The position numbers were made by a program, and so were the translations under genes. DNA of 64,000 nt. Origin: Mesorhizobium ciceri WSM4083. GTDB taxonomy: Bacteria; Pseudomonadota; Alphaproteobacteria; Rhizobiales; Rhizobiaceae. Shown piece by piece: positions 1 through 8,649 of this stretch. The notes beneath the pieces are model-generated. The model saw only the letters and a list, made by a program, of their open reading frames with translations, made no database searches and had not been told where the DNA came from. The stretch covers positions 500,018 through 564,017 of the forward strand of contig NZ_JAFG01000005.1 in assembly GCF_000519305.1 (NCBI RefSeq), given 5' to 3'. Every line of letters begins with the position of its first letter. Within the stretch, counting starts at the first letter, position 1.

Positions 1-138
1 AATGATGCCGATGATGATGACGATGACCTGAACTATTTGTCTCATCCGGCCGTCGAGAGGCAGGCGCTGCACCAGATAGAGAACGAGGATGATGACGAGG
101 AATGTGATCAGGATGCTGATCAACGCGGATGAAGCCAT
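1..138 (-). CDS. Small membrane protein, N-terminal part (runs off the window)
   Basis: Reading the minus strand from an ATG at 138 gives 46 codons without a stop before the window edge. The product begins MASSALISILITF and continues into a hydrophobic stretch, then a short basic turn (QRLPLDGRMRQ) and a second hydrophobic stretch. This two-helix hairpin resembles the small Thivi_2564-type inner-membrane proteins, which are roughly 50-60 residues long, so only the last few residues are probably missing. A strong ribosome binding site (AAGGAGGG) lies 5 bases upstream. The function of the family is unknown. The family call is from memory of the LPLDGR-RQIVQVI pattern. Confidence 0.65.
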   Translation of the reverse strand, partial: MASSALISILITFLVIILVLYLVQRLPLDGRMRQIVQVIVIIIGII

Positions 139-208
139 GGTGCCCTCCTTAAAATGATGTGCTGAAAACAATAGAATGGGCCGGAAGCCCGACCCTGTCG
201 AACCGCAG

Positions 209-565
209 TCAATACCAGCGGCGGGACGTATCGTTGTTAGACTGGCCAATGGCGAAGCCGGCCAGAAAGCCGAGCAGGCCGATCACCCCGACCAAAGCTG
301 TCGTCGTACCGGGGTTTTCGCGTGCGACTTCCGAAACAGCCTGGGCTTGGCTGCGCAGCTGTTGCGCCGTACGCGAAGCGCGGTTCGCCGCGGTGTCGTA
401 CAACTCGGACGCCTGTTCGCTGGCGTCATCGAGCATCTCCGCGCCCCGCGCCGAAATGCTCTTGTTGATCTTGGTGATCTCCCTGCGCAGTTCGGCAATC
501 TGCTTTTCCAGCGTCTTCTGGATGTCGTCGATAGCAGGGGTGTCGGACTTGTTGGTATCGGCCAT
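209..565 (-). CDS. DUF883 / ElaB-YqjD-like membrane-anchored protein
   Basis: 118 residues from the ATG at 565, preceded by AGAGGAA. The first 80 residues are charged and strongly helical (LEKQIAELRREITKINKSI), compatible with a coiled coil. A glycine-rich C-terminal transmembrane helix follows (ALVGVIGLLGFLAGFAIGQ), then a short tail ending RRWY. This helix-plus-C-terminal-anchor plan is that of DUF883 proteins such as ElaB/YqjD, which in E. coli are ribosome-associated inner-membrane proteins linked to stationary phase. The open frame extends 31 codons further upstream, but that extension is Arg-rich and has no good ribosome binding site. It stands alone between hom and the small membrane protein. 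Confidence 0.7.
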   Translation of the reverse strand: MADTNKSDTPAIDDIQKTLEKQIAELRREITKINKSISARGAEMLDDASEQASELYDTAANRASRTAQQLRSQAQAVSEVARENPGTTTALVGVIGLLGFLAGFAIGQSNNDTSRRWY

Positions 566-698
566 GAAGCGGTTCCTCTGGTTGCTGACCAAGAGAACGG
601 CGTCGACGCGAATTCGTTCCGGTCTGTGGCTGCTGCCTGCCTCCAGACCGGAGCTCAATGCATGCGGAATTCTGGTCCCGCGCGACTGTCGGACAAAG

Positions 699-2012
699 CT
701 ACCCTGCCCGCTCGATGCGAATGACCTGCGGCTTGTCGGTCAGATGTCCGTCCTTGGTGATGCCGTCGACGGCCTTTCGCACGGCGGCCTCCGTCGTCTC
801 GTGGGTGACGAGGATCACCGTCTTCTGTGCCGCCGCCTCGCCGTTGACTGCGTGCTGGACGATCGATTCCAGCGAGATGTCGTTGTCGGCCATGCGCTTG
901 GCGATTGCCGCGAACACCCCGATGCGGTCATGCACGGTCAGCCGGATGAAGTAGCCGCCGGCATGGCTGCGCATCTGCGCCTTCTTGTAGGGTTTCAGTT
1001 CCTTCGCCGGCCGTCCGAAGACCGGGCCATGCTGGAAGCCTGGCCGGCTCTTGGCGATGTCGGCGATGTCGCCGATGACGGCCGATGCGGTGGCGTTGCC
1101 GCCAGCACCCGGGCCGGACAGCAGCAGCTCGCCCAGAATGTCGGTTTCGATCGCCACCGCATTGGTGACGCCATGCACCTGCGCGATGACCGATGCGGTC
1201 GGCACCATGGTCGGATGCACGCGCTGCTCGATGCCGCTCTCGGTGCGCTGGGCGACACCCAGCAACTTGATCCGGTAGCCGAGATCGGCGGCGGCGCGGA
1301 TGTCGGCCTGGGTGATGTTGGAAATGCCCTCCATGTAGATGTCGTTGGCGGCGATCCTGGTGCCGAAGGCAAGGCTGGTCAGGATCGACAGCTTGTGCGC
1401 GGTGTCGTGACCCTCGATGTCGAAGGTCGGATCGGCCTCGGCATAGCCCAGCCGCTGCGCGTCCTTCAGGCACTCGTCGAACGAGATGCCCTCGGCCTCC
1501 ATGCGGGTCAGGATGTAGTTGCAGGTGCCGTTGAGAATGCCGAACACGCGGGTCACCGAATTGCCCGCCATCGCCTCGCGCATCGTCTTGATGACCGGGA
1601 TGCCGCCGGCCACCGCCGCCTCGTAGTTGAGCAGCACGCCCTTCTTCTCGGCGATCTCGGCCAGCGCCACGCCATGCTTGGCCAGCAGCGCCTTGTTGGC
1701 GGTGACGACATGGCGGCTGGCTTCGAGTGCCGCCTTCACCGACGCGCGCGCCGGACCCTCGTCGCCGCCGATCAGTTCGACGAAGACATCGATATCGGCG
1801 GTCTGCGCCATCTTCACCGGATCGTCGAACCACTTGGCCGTGCTGAGATCGACGCCGCGATCACGCTTCGGGTCGCGCGCCGAGACGGCGGTGACGATCA
1901 CGTCGCGGCCGCACTGGCGGGTCAGTTCCACCGCCTTGTCGCGCAGCACGCGCGCCACCGACGCGCCAACGGTGCCGAGGCCGGCAATTCCAACACGCAA
2001 TGCTTCAGCCAT
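699..2012 (-). CDS. hom: Homoserine dehydrogenase
   Basis: 437 residues, the normal length of the ACT-containing bacterial enzyme. It reduces aspartate-4-semialdehyde to homoserine with NAD(P)H, the branch point to threonine and methionine. The N-terminal Rossmann motif GIAGLGTVG is at residues 8-16. The catalytic/dimerisation domain contains GILNGTCNYIL around residue 155 and the conserved EADPTFDIEG stretch. The last 80 residues form an ACT domain (RLTVHDRIGVFAAIAKRM), the usual site of threonine feedback inhibition. The gene lies 47 bases downstream of an aminotransferase gene on the same strand, so the two are probably co-transcribed in amino-acid biosynthesis. Confidence 0.95.
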   Translation of the reverse strand: MAEALRVGIAGLGTVGASVARVLRDKAVELTRQCGRDVIVTAVSARDPKRDRGVDLSTAKWFDDPVKMAQTADIDVFVELIGGDEGPARASVKAALEASRHVVTANKALLAKHGVALAEIAEKKGVLLNYEAAVAGGIPVIKTMREAMAGNSVTRVFGILNGTCNYILTRMEAEGISFDECLKDAQRLGYAEADPTFDIEGHDTAHKLSILTSLAFGTRIAANDIYMEGISNITQADIRAAADLGYRIKLLGVAQRTESGIEQRVHPTMVPTASVIAQVHGVTNAVAIETDILGELLLSGPGAGGNATASAVIGDIADIAKSRPGFQHGPVFGRPAKELKPYKKAQMRSHAGGYFIRLTVHDRIGVFAAIAKRMADNDISLESIVQHAVNGEAAAQKTVILVTHETTEAAVRKAVDGITKDGHLTDKPQVIRIERAG

Positions 2013-2059
2013 GTCCGGCGACGTCCCTCAAAGTCAGATCGAATTTGCGTGCGGCAAGC

Positions 2060-3277
2060 TTACCGGTGAGCGGAGAGCGGCACGACATTGTTGGGCTGCT
2101 TGGCGCTGGTCGACAAGAAGCGCTTGATGTTGCGCGCCGCCTGCCGGATCCTGTGCTCGTTCTCGACCAGAGCAACGCGCACGAATTCGTCGCCATGCTC
2201 GCCGAAGCCGACACCGGGCGCCACGGCCACGTCGGCATGCTCGATGAGCAGCTTGGAGAATTCGAGCGAGCCGAGATGCTTGAACGGCTCCGGGATCGGC
2301 GCCCAGGCGAACATCGAGGCCGCTGGTGCCGGAATGGTCCAGCCGGCGCGGCCGAAGGCGTCGACCATCACGTCGCGGCGCTTATGGTAGATGTCGCGCA
2401 CCTCGGCGATGTCGGCGCCGTCGCCGTTGAGCGCGTGTGCCGCCGCCACCTGGATCGGCGTGAAGGCCCCGTAATCGAGGTAGGACTTCACCCGCGTCAG
2501 CGCCGAGATCAGCCGCTCATTGCCGACGGCAAAGCCCATGCGCCAACCGGGCATGGAGAATGTCTTCGACATGGAGGTGAATTCGACGCAAACGTCGATC
2601 GCGCCAGGCACCTGCAGCACCGAAGGCGGCGGATTGCCGTCGAAATAAATCTCCGAATAGGCAAGGTCGGACAGGATGATGATGTCGTTCTTCTTGGCGA
2701 AGGCGACCACATCCTTGTAGAAATCGAGCGAGGCGACCAGCGCCGTCGGGTTCGACGGATAGTTGAGGATCAGCGCCAGCGGCTTCGGGATCGAATGTTT
2801 GACTCCGCGCTCGAGCGCCGGGATGAAGCCGTCGTCCGGCTCCACCTGCAGCGAGCGGATGACGCCGCCCGACATGATGAAGCCGAAGGCATGGATCGGA
2901 TAGGTCGGGTTCGGGCACAGGATCACGTCGCCAGGCGCCGTGATCGCCTGCGCCATATTGGCGAAGCCTTCCTTCGAGCCAAGCGTGGCCACCACTTGCG
3001 TGTCGGGATTGAGCTTCACGCCGAAGCGCCTGCCATAGTAGGCGGCTTGGGCGCGACGCAGGCCCGGAATGCCGCGCGACGAGGAATAGCGATGCGTGCG
3101 CGGGTCGCGCACGACCTCGCACAATTTGTCGACGATAGCCTTGGGCGTCGGCAGGTCCGGATTGCCCATGCCGAGGTCGATGATGTCGGCGCCACGCGAT
3201 CGGGCGCTGGCCTTGAGCCGGTTGACCTGCTCGAACACGTAAGGCGGAAGCCGGCGAACCTTGTGAAATTCTTCCAT
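2060..3277 (-). CDS. Class I/II PLP-dependent aminotransferase (LL-DAP aminotransferase/AlaC-like)
   Basis: 405 residues, fold-type I aminotransferase. Visible signatures are the N-terminal DLGMGNPDLPTPK, the substrate loop NPTYPIHAFG, the NYPSNPTA motif with the conserved Asn, LSDLAYSEIYFDG (Asp and Tyr contacting PLP) and SMSKTFSMPGWRMGF, in which the Lys forms the internal aldimine. Rhizobial homologues next to hom are usually annotated LL-diaminopimelate aminotransferase, but the similarity to AlaC-type alanine/glutamate transaminases is equally good. The substrate therefore cannot be fixed from sequence. Its position before hom fits aspartate-family or alanine metabolism. Confidence 0.85.
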   Translation of the reverse strand: MEEFHKVRRLPPYVFEQVNRLKASARSRGADIIDLGMGNPDLPTPKAIVDKLCEVVRDPRTHRYSSSRGIPGLRRAQAAYYGRRFGVKLNPDTQVVATLGSKEGFANMAQAITAPGDVILCPNPTYPIHAFGFIMSGGVIRSLQVEPDDGFIPALERGVKHSIPKPLALILNYPSNPTALVASLDFYKDVVAFAKKNDIIILSDLAYSEIYFDGNPPPSVLQVPGAIDVCVEFTSMSKTFSMPGWRMGFAVGNERLISALTRVKSYLDYGAFTPIQVAAAHALNGDGADIAEVRDIYHKRRDVMVDAFGRAGWTIPAPAASMFAWAPIPEPFKHLGSLEFSKLLIEHADVAVAPGVGFGEHGDEFVRVALVENEHRIRQAARNIKRFLSTSAKQPNNVVPLSAHR

Positions 3278-3322
3278 GGCAGTTCCAGACAGCGAAGGGG
3301 GTGTTGGGCGCGCGCTATATAC

Positions 3323-3715
3323 TTATTTGCAGGTAGGGTCGAGGGCGGGGTCGCATTTGGCTTCGATCTGCTTCAGCGTTTCGTCGCCATGCTTCTTGGC
3401 CAGATCCGTCAGCGCCGCCTGGTTGGCGACCTTGGGGCCGCCGCCCTTTGCCGCCTGCGCATTCTCATCCGCCTTCAATTGCGCGAGCTTGGCGTTCTTC
3501 TCGGCTTCGGTGAACTGAGGCGCCGCCACTTGCGGCTTGATGTTCAGGTTCGGAAAGGTGCCGGTATCCTTCGGCCCCGTACCCGCAGCGACAGGTGTCG
3601 GGCTATTCGTGTTGGTGCTCGAGCACCCGGCAATCCCGATGAGGACGATCGCCGCGCCGATGCGGCAAAAACGTCCGACACCGAAAAAAACAGTCTCGCC
3701 AATATTAATCGTCAT
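3323..3715 (-). CDS. Small lipoprotein, unknown function
   Basis: 130 residues from the ATG at 3715 (MTINIGETVFFGVGRF). A hydrophobic signal ends in the lipobox IGIAGC-SS, predicting cleavage before the cysteine and lipidation at the inner face of the outer membrane or at the inner membrane. The mature part is Pro/Ala/Lys-rich with a charged helical middle (FTEAEKNAKLAQLKADENAQ) and a C-terminal pair of cysteines (KCDPALDPTCK) that could form a disulfide. An 18-codon upstream extension is possible but would place the signal far from the N terminus. It lies 45 bases upstream of the aminotransferase gene on the same strand and is divergent from phaC. Confidence 0.7.
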   Translation of the reverse strand: MTINIGETVFFGVGRFCRIGAAIVLIGIAGCSSTNTNSPTPVAAGTGPKDTGTFPNLNIKPQVAAPQFTEAEKNAKLAQLKADENAQAAKGGGPKVANQAALTDLAKKHGDETLKQIEAKCDPALDPTCK

Positions 3716-3812
3716 ATTGTTTCCCTGGCAGCCGAGGTAGAGCGAGATTGGCCCGGTCGGATGTCCCATGTTAATATGTCAAGAAAAGGCCTCGGGAGGA
3801 ACCCCGCCAACC

Positions 3813-5648
3813 ATGTCCAAAACACCCGATTCGGGCAAAGCGGAAGATGACGAGCCTTCGACCGTCGAGCAATATCTGGTGAAGGACCCGGAACGCTTCG
3901 CCCTGAACATGGCGCGCATGATCGAGCAGGCCGGCAAGGCCGCTTCCGCCTGGGCCGAGCCGCGCGAAAAAGGTGAGGTGCGCGACCATGTCGCCGAGCC
4001 CGTCGTCGATATGGTGAAGACCTTTTCCAAGCTCAGCGAATACTGGCTTGCCGATCCGCAGCGCGCGCTGGAAGCGCAGACGCGGCTGTTCTCCGGCTAT
4101 ATGACGGTCTGGGCCAACGCCATTCAGCGCACCAGCAATGCCGCGCAAGACACCGAAGACGCGGTCAAGCCGGAGCGCGGCGACAAGCGCTTCCTCGACC
4201 CGGAATGGGGCCGCAACGCCTTCTTCGATTTCCTCAAGCAGGCCTATCTCGTCACCTCGCGCTGGGCGGCCGACCTGGTCGAGCACGCCGAAGGTCTTGA
4301 CGAGCACACCCGCCACAAGGCCGGCTTTTACGTCAAGCAGGTGTCCAACGCCATCTCGCCGTCGAATTTCATCCTGACCAATCCGGAACTGTTCCGTGAA
4401 ACCGTCGCCTCGAACGGCGAAAACCTGGTGCGCGGCATGAAGATGCTGGCCGAGGACATCGCCGCCGGCAAGGGCGACCTGAAGCTGCGGCAGGCCGACT
4501 ACTCCCCCTTCGAGATCGGCAGGAACATCGCCACCACCCCCGGCAAGGTGGTCGGCCGCAGCGACGTCGCCGAAATCATCCAGTACGACCCGGCGACCGA
4601 GACGGTGCTCAAGCGGCCCCTGCTGATCTGCCCGCCATGGATCAACAAATTCTACATCCTCGATCTGAACCCGCAGAAGTCCTTTATTCGCTGGGCGGTT
4701 GAACAGGGCCACACCGTGTTCGTCATCTCCTGGATCAATCCCGACGAGCGCCACGGCACCAAGAGCTGGGAAGCCTATATCCGCGAGGGTCTGCAATACG
4801 GCCTCGACACGGTCGAGAAGGCCACCGGCGAACGCGACGTCAACGCGATCGGCTATTGCGTCGGCGGCACGCTTTTGGCGGCGGCACTGGCGCTGATGGC
4901 GCAAGAGGGCGACGACCGCATCAAGTCGGCGACCTTCTTCACCACGCAGGTCGACTTCACCCATGCCGGCGACCTGAAGGTGTTCGTCGACGAAGAACAG
5001 GTCGCGGCAGTGGAAAAGTCGATGAGCGAAAAGGGCTATCTCGACGGCACCAAGATGGCGACCGCCTTCAACATGCTGCGCTCAGGCGACCTGATCTGGC
5101 CCTATGTCGTCAACAACTACATGCGCGGCAAGGATCCCCTGCCCTTCGACCTGCTCTACTGGAATGCCGATTCCACCCGCATGGCCGCGGCCAACCACTC
5201 TTTTTACCTGCGAAACTGCTATCTCGAGAACAACCTCTCGCAAGGCACGATGGAACTGGCGGGCCACACGGTCTCGCTCGGCGACATCACCATCCCGGTC
5301 TACAACCTCGCCTCCAAGGAAGATCACATCGCGCCGGCGCTTTCGGTGTTCCTCGGCTCGAAATATTTCGGCGGCGCGGTCGAGTATGTGATGGCCGGGT
5401 CGGGTCATATCGCAGGGGTCGTCAATCCGCCGGCATCCAACAAATACCAGTATTGGACCGGGGGTAGGCCGACGGGCGACTTCAGCCAGTGGATAGCCAA
5501 TGCCACCGACCATCCAGGATCCTGGTGGCCGCACTGGCAAGACTGGATAGAGGCCAAGGACAACACCCGCGTGCCTGCCCGCAAACCGGGCAAGCATATG
5601 AAAACCTTGGGTGATGCTCCCGGCACCTATGTGAAGGTCCGTGTGTAA
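3813..5648 (+). CDS. phaC: Class I poly(3-hydroxyalkanoate) synthase
   Basis: 611 residues from the ATG at 3813, which follows GGGAGGA. An earlier in-frame ATG at 3768 adds 15 residues and cannot be excluded. The protein polymerises (R)-3-hydroxyacyl-CoA into PHB granules in the cytoplasm. The C-terminal alpha/beta-hydrolase core carries the lipase-like box GYCVGGT with the catalytic cysteine near residue 349, plus the partner Asp (SKEDHIAP) and His (GSGHIAGVVNPP). The long N-terminal domain is typical of class I (about 600 residues), distinct from class III PhaC that pairs with PhaE. No phaA, phaB or phasin gene adjoins it here, as is common in rhizobia. Confidence 0.95.
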   Translation: MSKTPDSGKAEDDEPSTVEQYLVKDPERFALNMARMIEQAGKAASAWAEPREKGEVRDHVAEPVVDMVKTFSKLSEYWLADPQRALEAQTRLFSGYMTVWANAIQRTSNAAQDTEDAVKPERGDKRFLDPEWGRNAFFDFLKQAYLVTSRWAADLVEHAEGLDEHTRHKAGFYVKQVSNAISPSNFILTNPELFRETVASNGENLVRGMKMLAEDIAAGKGDLKLRQADYSPFEIGRNIATTPGKVVGRSDVAEIIQYDPATETVLKRPLLICPPWINKFYILDLNPQKSFIRWAVEQGHTVFVISWINPDERHGTKSWEAYIREGLQYGLDTVEKATGERDVNAIGYCVGGTLLAAALALMAQEGDDRIKSATFFTTQVDFTHAGDLKVFVDEEQVAAVEKSMSEKGYLDGTKMATAFNMLRSGDLIWPYVVNNYMRGKDPLPFDLLYWNADSTRMAAANHSFYLRNCYLENNLSQGTMELAGHTVSLGDITIPVYNLASKEDHIAPALSVFLGSKYFGGAVEYVMAGSGHIAGVVNPPASNKYQYWTGGRPTGDFSQWIANATDHPGSWWPHWQDWIEAKDNTRVPARKPGKHMKTLGDAPGTYVKVRV

Positions 5649-5864
5649 CGGACTGTAATGTGTGGTGAGTTGACGGGCCGCCAAAAGCGGGCGAAATGGT
5701 GTCGTCAACCATCAAGCGGCCGTAATTCGGCAATCACCGCAAAAATACTTCCAGGCTTGCGGATTTGACACAGGTCTCGTTTCCGGATCGGAGACAAAGG
5801 TCACCTTGGCACCGATGCATGCGTGCGGCACCAAGGATATACCGACCGGACATCGAGGGGGAAT

Positions 5865-7103
5865 TTGACTTTGAAATCAGCAGGATGGAGCCTCGCAAAG
5901 GGAGAACGCCGCGCCATTGTGGCAGCGCTCTGCTCCTTGCTTCTGGCCTCCTGCACCTCGTCCGGCGACCCGACAATGTCGGTCGGAATGCCCGGTTACA
6001 ATGCCACCGCATCCGACATAAGCGCTGCCTCCGGCGGCAAGGCGACCGTCACTTCCGATTCGACCGAGCAGACGACCGTGATGACGGCGAGCGATACGGC
6101 GCTGCCTGAAAAGGTCGCCTATGTGCCTGTGTCCAAACCGGGAGCTGCCTTTCCGCTCACCACGCCGGCGGGCGCGGAAATCATCGCTGGAAATACGCCG
6201 CAGTCGCTGACGCAGCAGGCACAGACCGCGCAGCAGACCGACGCGGTCGCCCAGCAGATTGCCACGGCCGACGGCGACGTGGCGGCGCCGAAGCCCGCCG
6301 CCGCTCCGGCCATGAACAACCCGGTCTATGTGACGGCTGGCGAGATGCCGCAGGCCGAAGCACCAAAGAAGAAAGGCTTCCTGGCCTCGATGTTTGGCGC
6401 AACGCCAGCCTCGGCGACACCAGCCCCCCTCATCAGCAACGCCCGGACGGGCGAGCAGCCTCCGGCGCAGGCAAAAGCGGCGCCAGCAGCGGCAAAGCCG
6501 ATCATCACGCTTGCCTCGGCCAATTCCACGGCCAAGCCGGTGCAGTTGGCTTCGATCGGCGGCGATACCGGCCACGTCACTGGCAGCGACGCCCTGCCCG
6601 GCGTGCGCCAGACGGCCCTGTTCGAGATCAAGCGCAAGTCCGGCCTCGATGACGAAAGCGACGTCGACCTCAACGAGGATGAGGGGCCAATCGGCGGCTC
6701 CTATCAGGTTGCGTCCGCCGCCGGCATGGCCCGGTTGGCACCCAACGGGCTGCTCAAGCAGAACGAAAGCGTCGATGTGGCCTGCCTGAAGCCGTCGCTG
6801 GTGCGCGTGCTGAAGACGATCGAAGGCCACTACGGCCGCAAGATGACGGTAACGTCCGGCTATCGCGACCCGGCCCGCAACCGGCGCGCCAACGGCGCTA
6901 AGAATTCGCTGCACATGTATTGCGCCGCCGCCGACATCCAGGTTCCCGGCGTTTCGAAATGGGAGCTGGCGAGCTACATCAGGACCATGCCCGGCCGCGG
7001 CGGCGTCGGCACATACTGCCACACAGAATCGGTTCACGTCGACGTCGGTCCCGAGCGCGACTGGAACTGGCGCTGCCGCCGGCGCAGCGGCGGTGACGGC
7101 TAG
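5865..7103 (+). CDS. Lipoprotein with C-terminal M15 (YcbK/D-Ala-D-Ala carboxypeptidase-like) domain
   Basis: About 412 residues. A start at TTG 5865 or TTG 5871 is preferred because GAGGGGG lies just upstream; the frame also opens at GTG 5823. The signal ends in LLASC-T, a lipobox. Residues 40-290 are a low-complexity Ala/Pro/Thr-rich linker of the cell-wall-spanning type. The last 110 residues form a Peptidase_M15_3-like domain with TSGYRDPARNRRANGA, SLHMYCAAADIQV (His and Asp ligands) and SVHVDVGPERDWNW (His ligand). It is probably an envelope peptidoglycan-cleaving or -binding enzyme. It is followed by a non-coding stretch and tRNA-Glu. Confidence 0.8.
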   Translation: MTLKSAGWSLAKGERRAIVAALCSLLLASCTSSGDPTMSVGMPGYNATASDISAASGGKATVTSDSTEQTTVMTASDTALPEKVAYVPVSKPGAAFPLTTPAGAEIIAGNTPQSLTQQAQTAQQTDAVAQQIATADGDVAAPKPAAAPAMNNPVYVTAGEMPQAEAPKKKGFLASMFGATPASATPAPLISNARTGEQPPAQAKAAPAAAKPIITLASANSTAKPVQLASIGGDTGHVTGSDALPGVRQTALFEIKRKSGLDDESDVDLNEDEGPIGGSYQVASAAGMARLAPNGLLKQNESVDVACLKPSLVRVLKTIEGHYGRKMTVTSGYRDPARNRRANGAKNSLHMYCAAADIQVPGVSKWELASYIRTMPGRGGVGTYCHTESVHVDVGPERDWNWRCRRRSGGDG

Positions 7104-7203
7104 CGGCACTGTTTGACGGCCTACGCCTATCAGCCGCCAAGGCCGTTCCGGCAATATCGTTCCAGCCTCCCGAACATTCGAGATAGGCCGAAGCGTCCCC
7201 AAC

Positions 7204-7411
7204 TTCGTCATCCACGGGCGGAGCAGGAGCGCAGCTCCGTTGCGAAGACCCGAGGATCCATGCCGGGAGTCAACTGAGGAGTGCAGCGGAGCAGAATTCT
7301 GCACCGTAGTGACCGCGTCTTGAGTCGCGGCATGGATCCCTTGGGCTGCGGAGCAGCTCCAGGGGTCTGCGCTGCGTCGCTGCGCTCCTTGCTCCGCCCG
7401 TGGATGACGAA
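7204..7411. repeat. Large imperfect palindromic intergenic element (rhizobial RIME-like)
   Basis: Two arms in opposite orientation: TTCGTCATCCACGGGCGGAG starts at 7204, and its complement ends at 7411. The symmetry continues inward with interruptions (GGATCCATGCCG at about 7254 against CGGCATGGATCC at about 7328). The element contains no credible gene and lies between the M15 lipoprotein gene and tRNA-Glu. Sequences with this arm are familiar as dispersed intergenic elements in Mesorhizobium-type genomes; that statement is from memory and was not searched. Confidence 0.75.
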
Positions 7412-7554
7412 ACGATGGGTGTCCCCGCTAATCGTCAGGCTCGTCAACCCTCGGGAAATCGTTGATTTGGCAGGCCCGGAAAAAAGTTGTCCAAGGTGGC
7501 ACCTGACGGGTTGCCGGTTGCGCACAACGCCAGTATAAGCCGCTTCGTCTGAGC

Positions 7555-7629
7555 GCGCCCATCGTCTAGCGGTTAGGACACCGCCCTTTCACGGCGGTAA
7601 CAGGGGTTCGATTCCCCTTGGGCGTACCA
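7555..7629 (+). tRNA. tRNA-Glu (anticodon TTC)
   Basis: A 75-base cloverleaf including an encoded CCA. Acceptor GCGCCCA pairs with TGGGCGT (first pair G-T), the anticodon stem CCGCC/GGCGG encloses the loop CTTTCAC with anticodon TTC, and the T arm is AGGGGTTCGATTCCCCT. The D loop contains GCGGTTAGGAC. All arms fold without mismatches apart from the terminal wobble pair. Confidence 0.97.
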
Positions 7630-8003
7630 GAAAAATTTGCGTTTGGCGCAAACCTCCCTCCCAATGTTGGCCAATTTCCCTTGGCTCTGCTGCACAACTG
7701 ACGCGCAGTCTTCCGCGATCACACCATAGGCTCACGCGGTCACACGGCTCATAATCCTGCTACAAAGTGGTCGATTCCTCAGGGATGTAGCCGCTCCAAG
7801 AGCCCGCCGCAGGTCGCCCCCGTGGCGGGCTTTTCATTGCACGGTCGAGTTAGGCTTTCACGGCATTCCGACAACGGGAGAAGACCAGCAGTGGTAAGTC
7901 TCCGTATTTGCCTGGTTTGTGTGCGGAGCCTACCTGAGAACGGGTTGCCCGCCGCTCAAGGCGACTCTCTTCAGCGCTTCAACCGGCATACGCCAATGCG
8001 AAG
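7630..8003. other. Intergenic stretch after tRNA-Glu
   Basis: No coding frame here looks real. Two things are visible. A segment around 7740-7790 resembles a degraded tRNA half (CTCATAATCC followed by GGTCGATTCC). A hairpin with a T-run at 7802-7834 is listed separately. The remainder shows nothing recognisable. Confidence 0.5.
7802..7834 (+). terminator. Rho-independent terminator-like hairpin
   Basis: The 7-bp stem GCCCGCC (7802-7808) pairs with GGCGGGC (7824-7830), encloses a 15-base loop and is followed by TTTT. It lies about 170 bases downstream of tRNA-Glu on the same strand and could end the tRNA transcript. Confidence 0.6.
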
Positions 8004-8246
8004 TCAAAAGCCTGTTATAATCCACGGATTGGAGTCGTATCCGAGACGCGGCTCCGCCTTTGCGCCGCTATCTTCCGATTTGGCGGTTCCGGTGAAATCG
8101 CAGTCCAGATTTGGAACGGGCTTCTTGGCTGACGGGTTGGTGGAACACAAGGCGGCGGCGTCACTGACCGCCGCCTTCTTTTCCTTGGCAACAGCGACAC
8201 CAGTCGCAGCGAAAACGACAGCCGCGCAAAATACAGCCACTCTCAT
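8004..8246 (-). CDS. Small exported protein, unknown
   Basis: 80 residues from the ATG at 8246, which has GGGGG five bases upstream. The N terminus MRVAVFCAAVVFAATGVAVA is a clear signal peptide with an Ala-x-Ala-type end. The short mature part is charged (KEKKAAVSDAAALCSTNPS), has two cysteines about 17 residues apart and ends with SNPWIITGF. I do not recognise the family. The longer frame up to 8363 would bury the signal peptide, so I reject it. It is isolated, with no obvious operon partner. Confidence 0.55.
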   Translation of the reverse strand: MRVAVFCAAVVFAATGVAVAKEKKAAVSDAAALCSTNPSAKKPVPNLDCDFTGTAKSEDSGAKAEPRLGYDSNPWIITGF

Positions 8247-8442
8247 TGGAACCCCCACATTGCACCCGACGGATGGTCGGACATGACGTAACGTCATCTT
8301 AACATTAGCACTAACGAATATATTAGCTAGCCCTGTGCCATCAAAAGGTGGCCGGAGTGCCAAGCTTGTGTCGTGGCCGCCAAAACCGGTGCCATCTGGA
8401 CACCGGCCGGCATGAGTCGCATTCTGCTCGTTGGAGAAGGGT

Positions 8443-8604
8443 GTGGATAAGCCAAATACAGGGGCTGATCAGGCTAAACGCTGGCGGGACCGGGCCCTGC
8501 GCGGTCGCCGGAGGCGTCTGTCACACAACGTCATGTCGTGGGCGCTGATCCTGACGGCGATAACCATTTTCGGTGGCCTGATCGCGTTCAAAGCGTACAA
8601 ATGA
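8443..8604 (+). CDS. 53-residue single-pass membrane protein, unknown
   Basis: A GTG start at 8443 preceded by GGAGAAGG gives 53 codons to a TGA at 8602. The N-terminal half is strongly basic (KRWRDRALRGRRRRLSH). The C-terminal half is one clean transmembrane helix (MSWALILTAITIFGGLIAF) ending KAYK. A basic cytoplasmic segment with one anchor is a plausible small membrane protein plan. Upstream lies the divergent exported-protein gene. I do not know a family for it. The main doubt is its short length. Confidence 0.5.
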   Translation: MDKPNTGADQAKRWRDRALRGRRRRLSHNVMSWALILTAITIFGGLIAFKAYK

Positions 8605-8649
8605 GCAGAGCCCTAGCGCGCATGCTCGCCTACGGTTGTCGGCCACAGC

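Noticed and set aside
159..3850. Long plus-strand frames of 636 and 616 codons opposite hom and the aminotransferase
   Set aside because: Their products are Arg/Asp/His-rich and resemble no family, while the minus-strand genes have complete conserved motifs.
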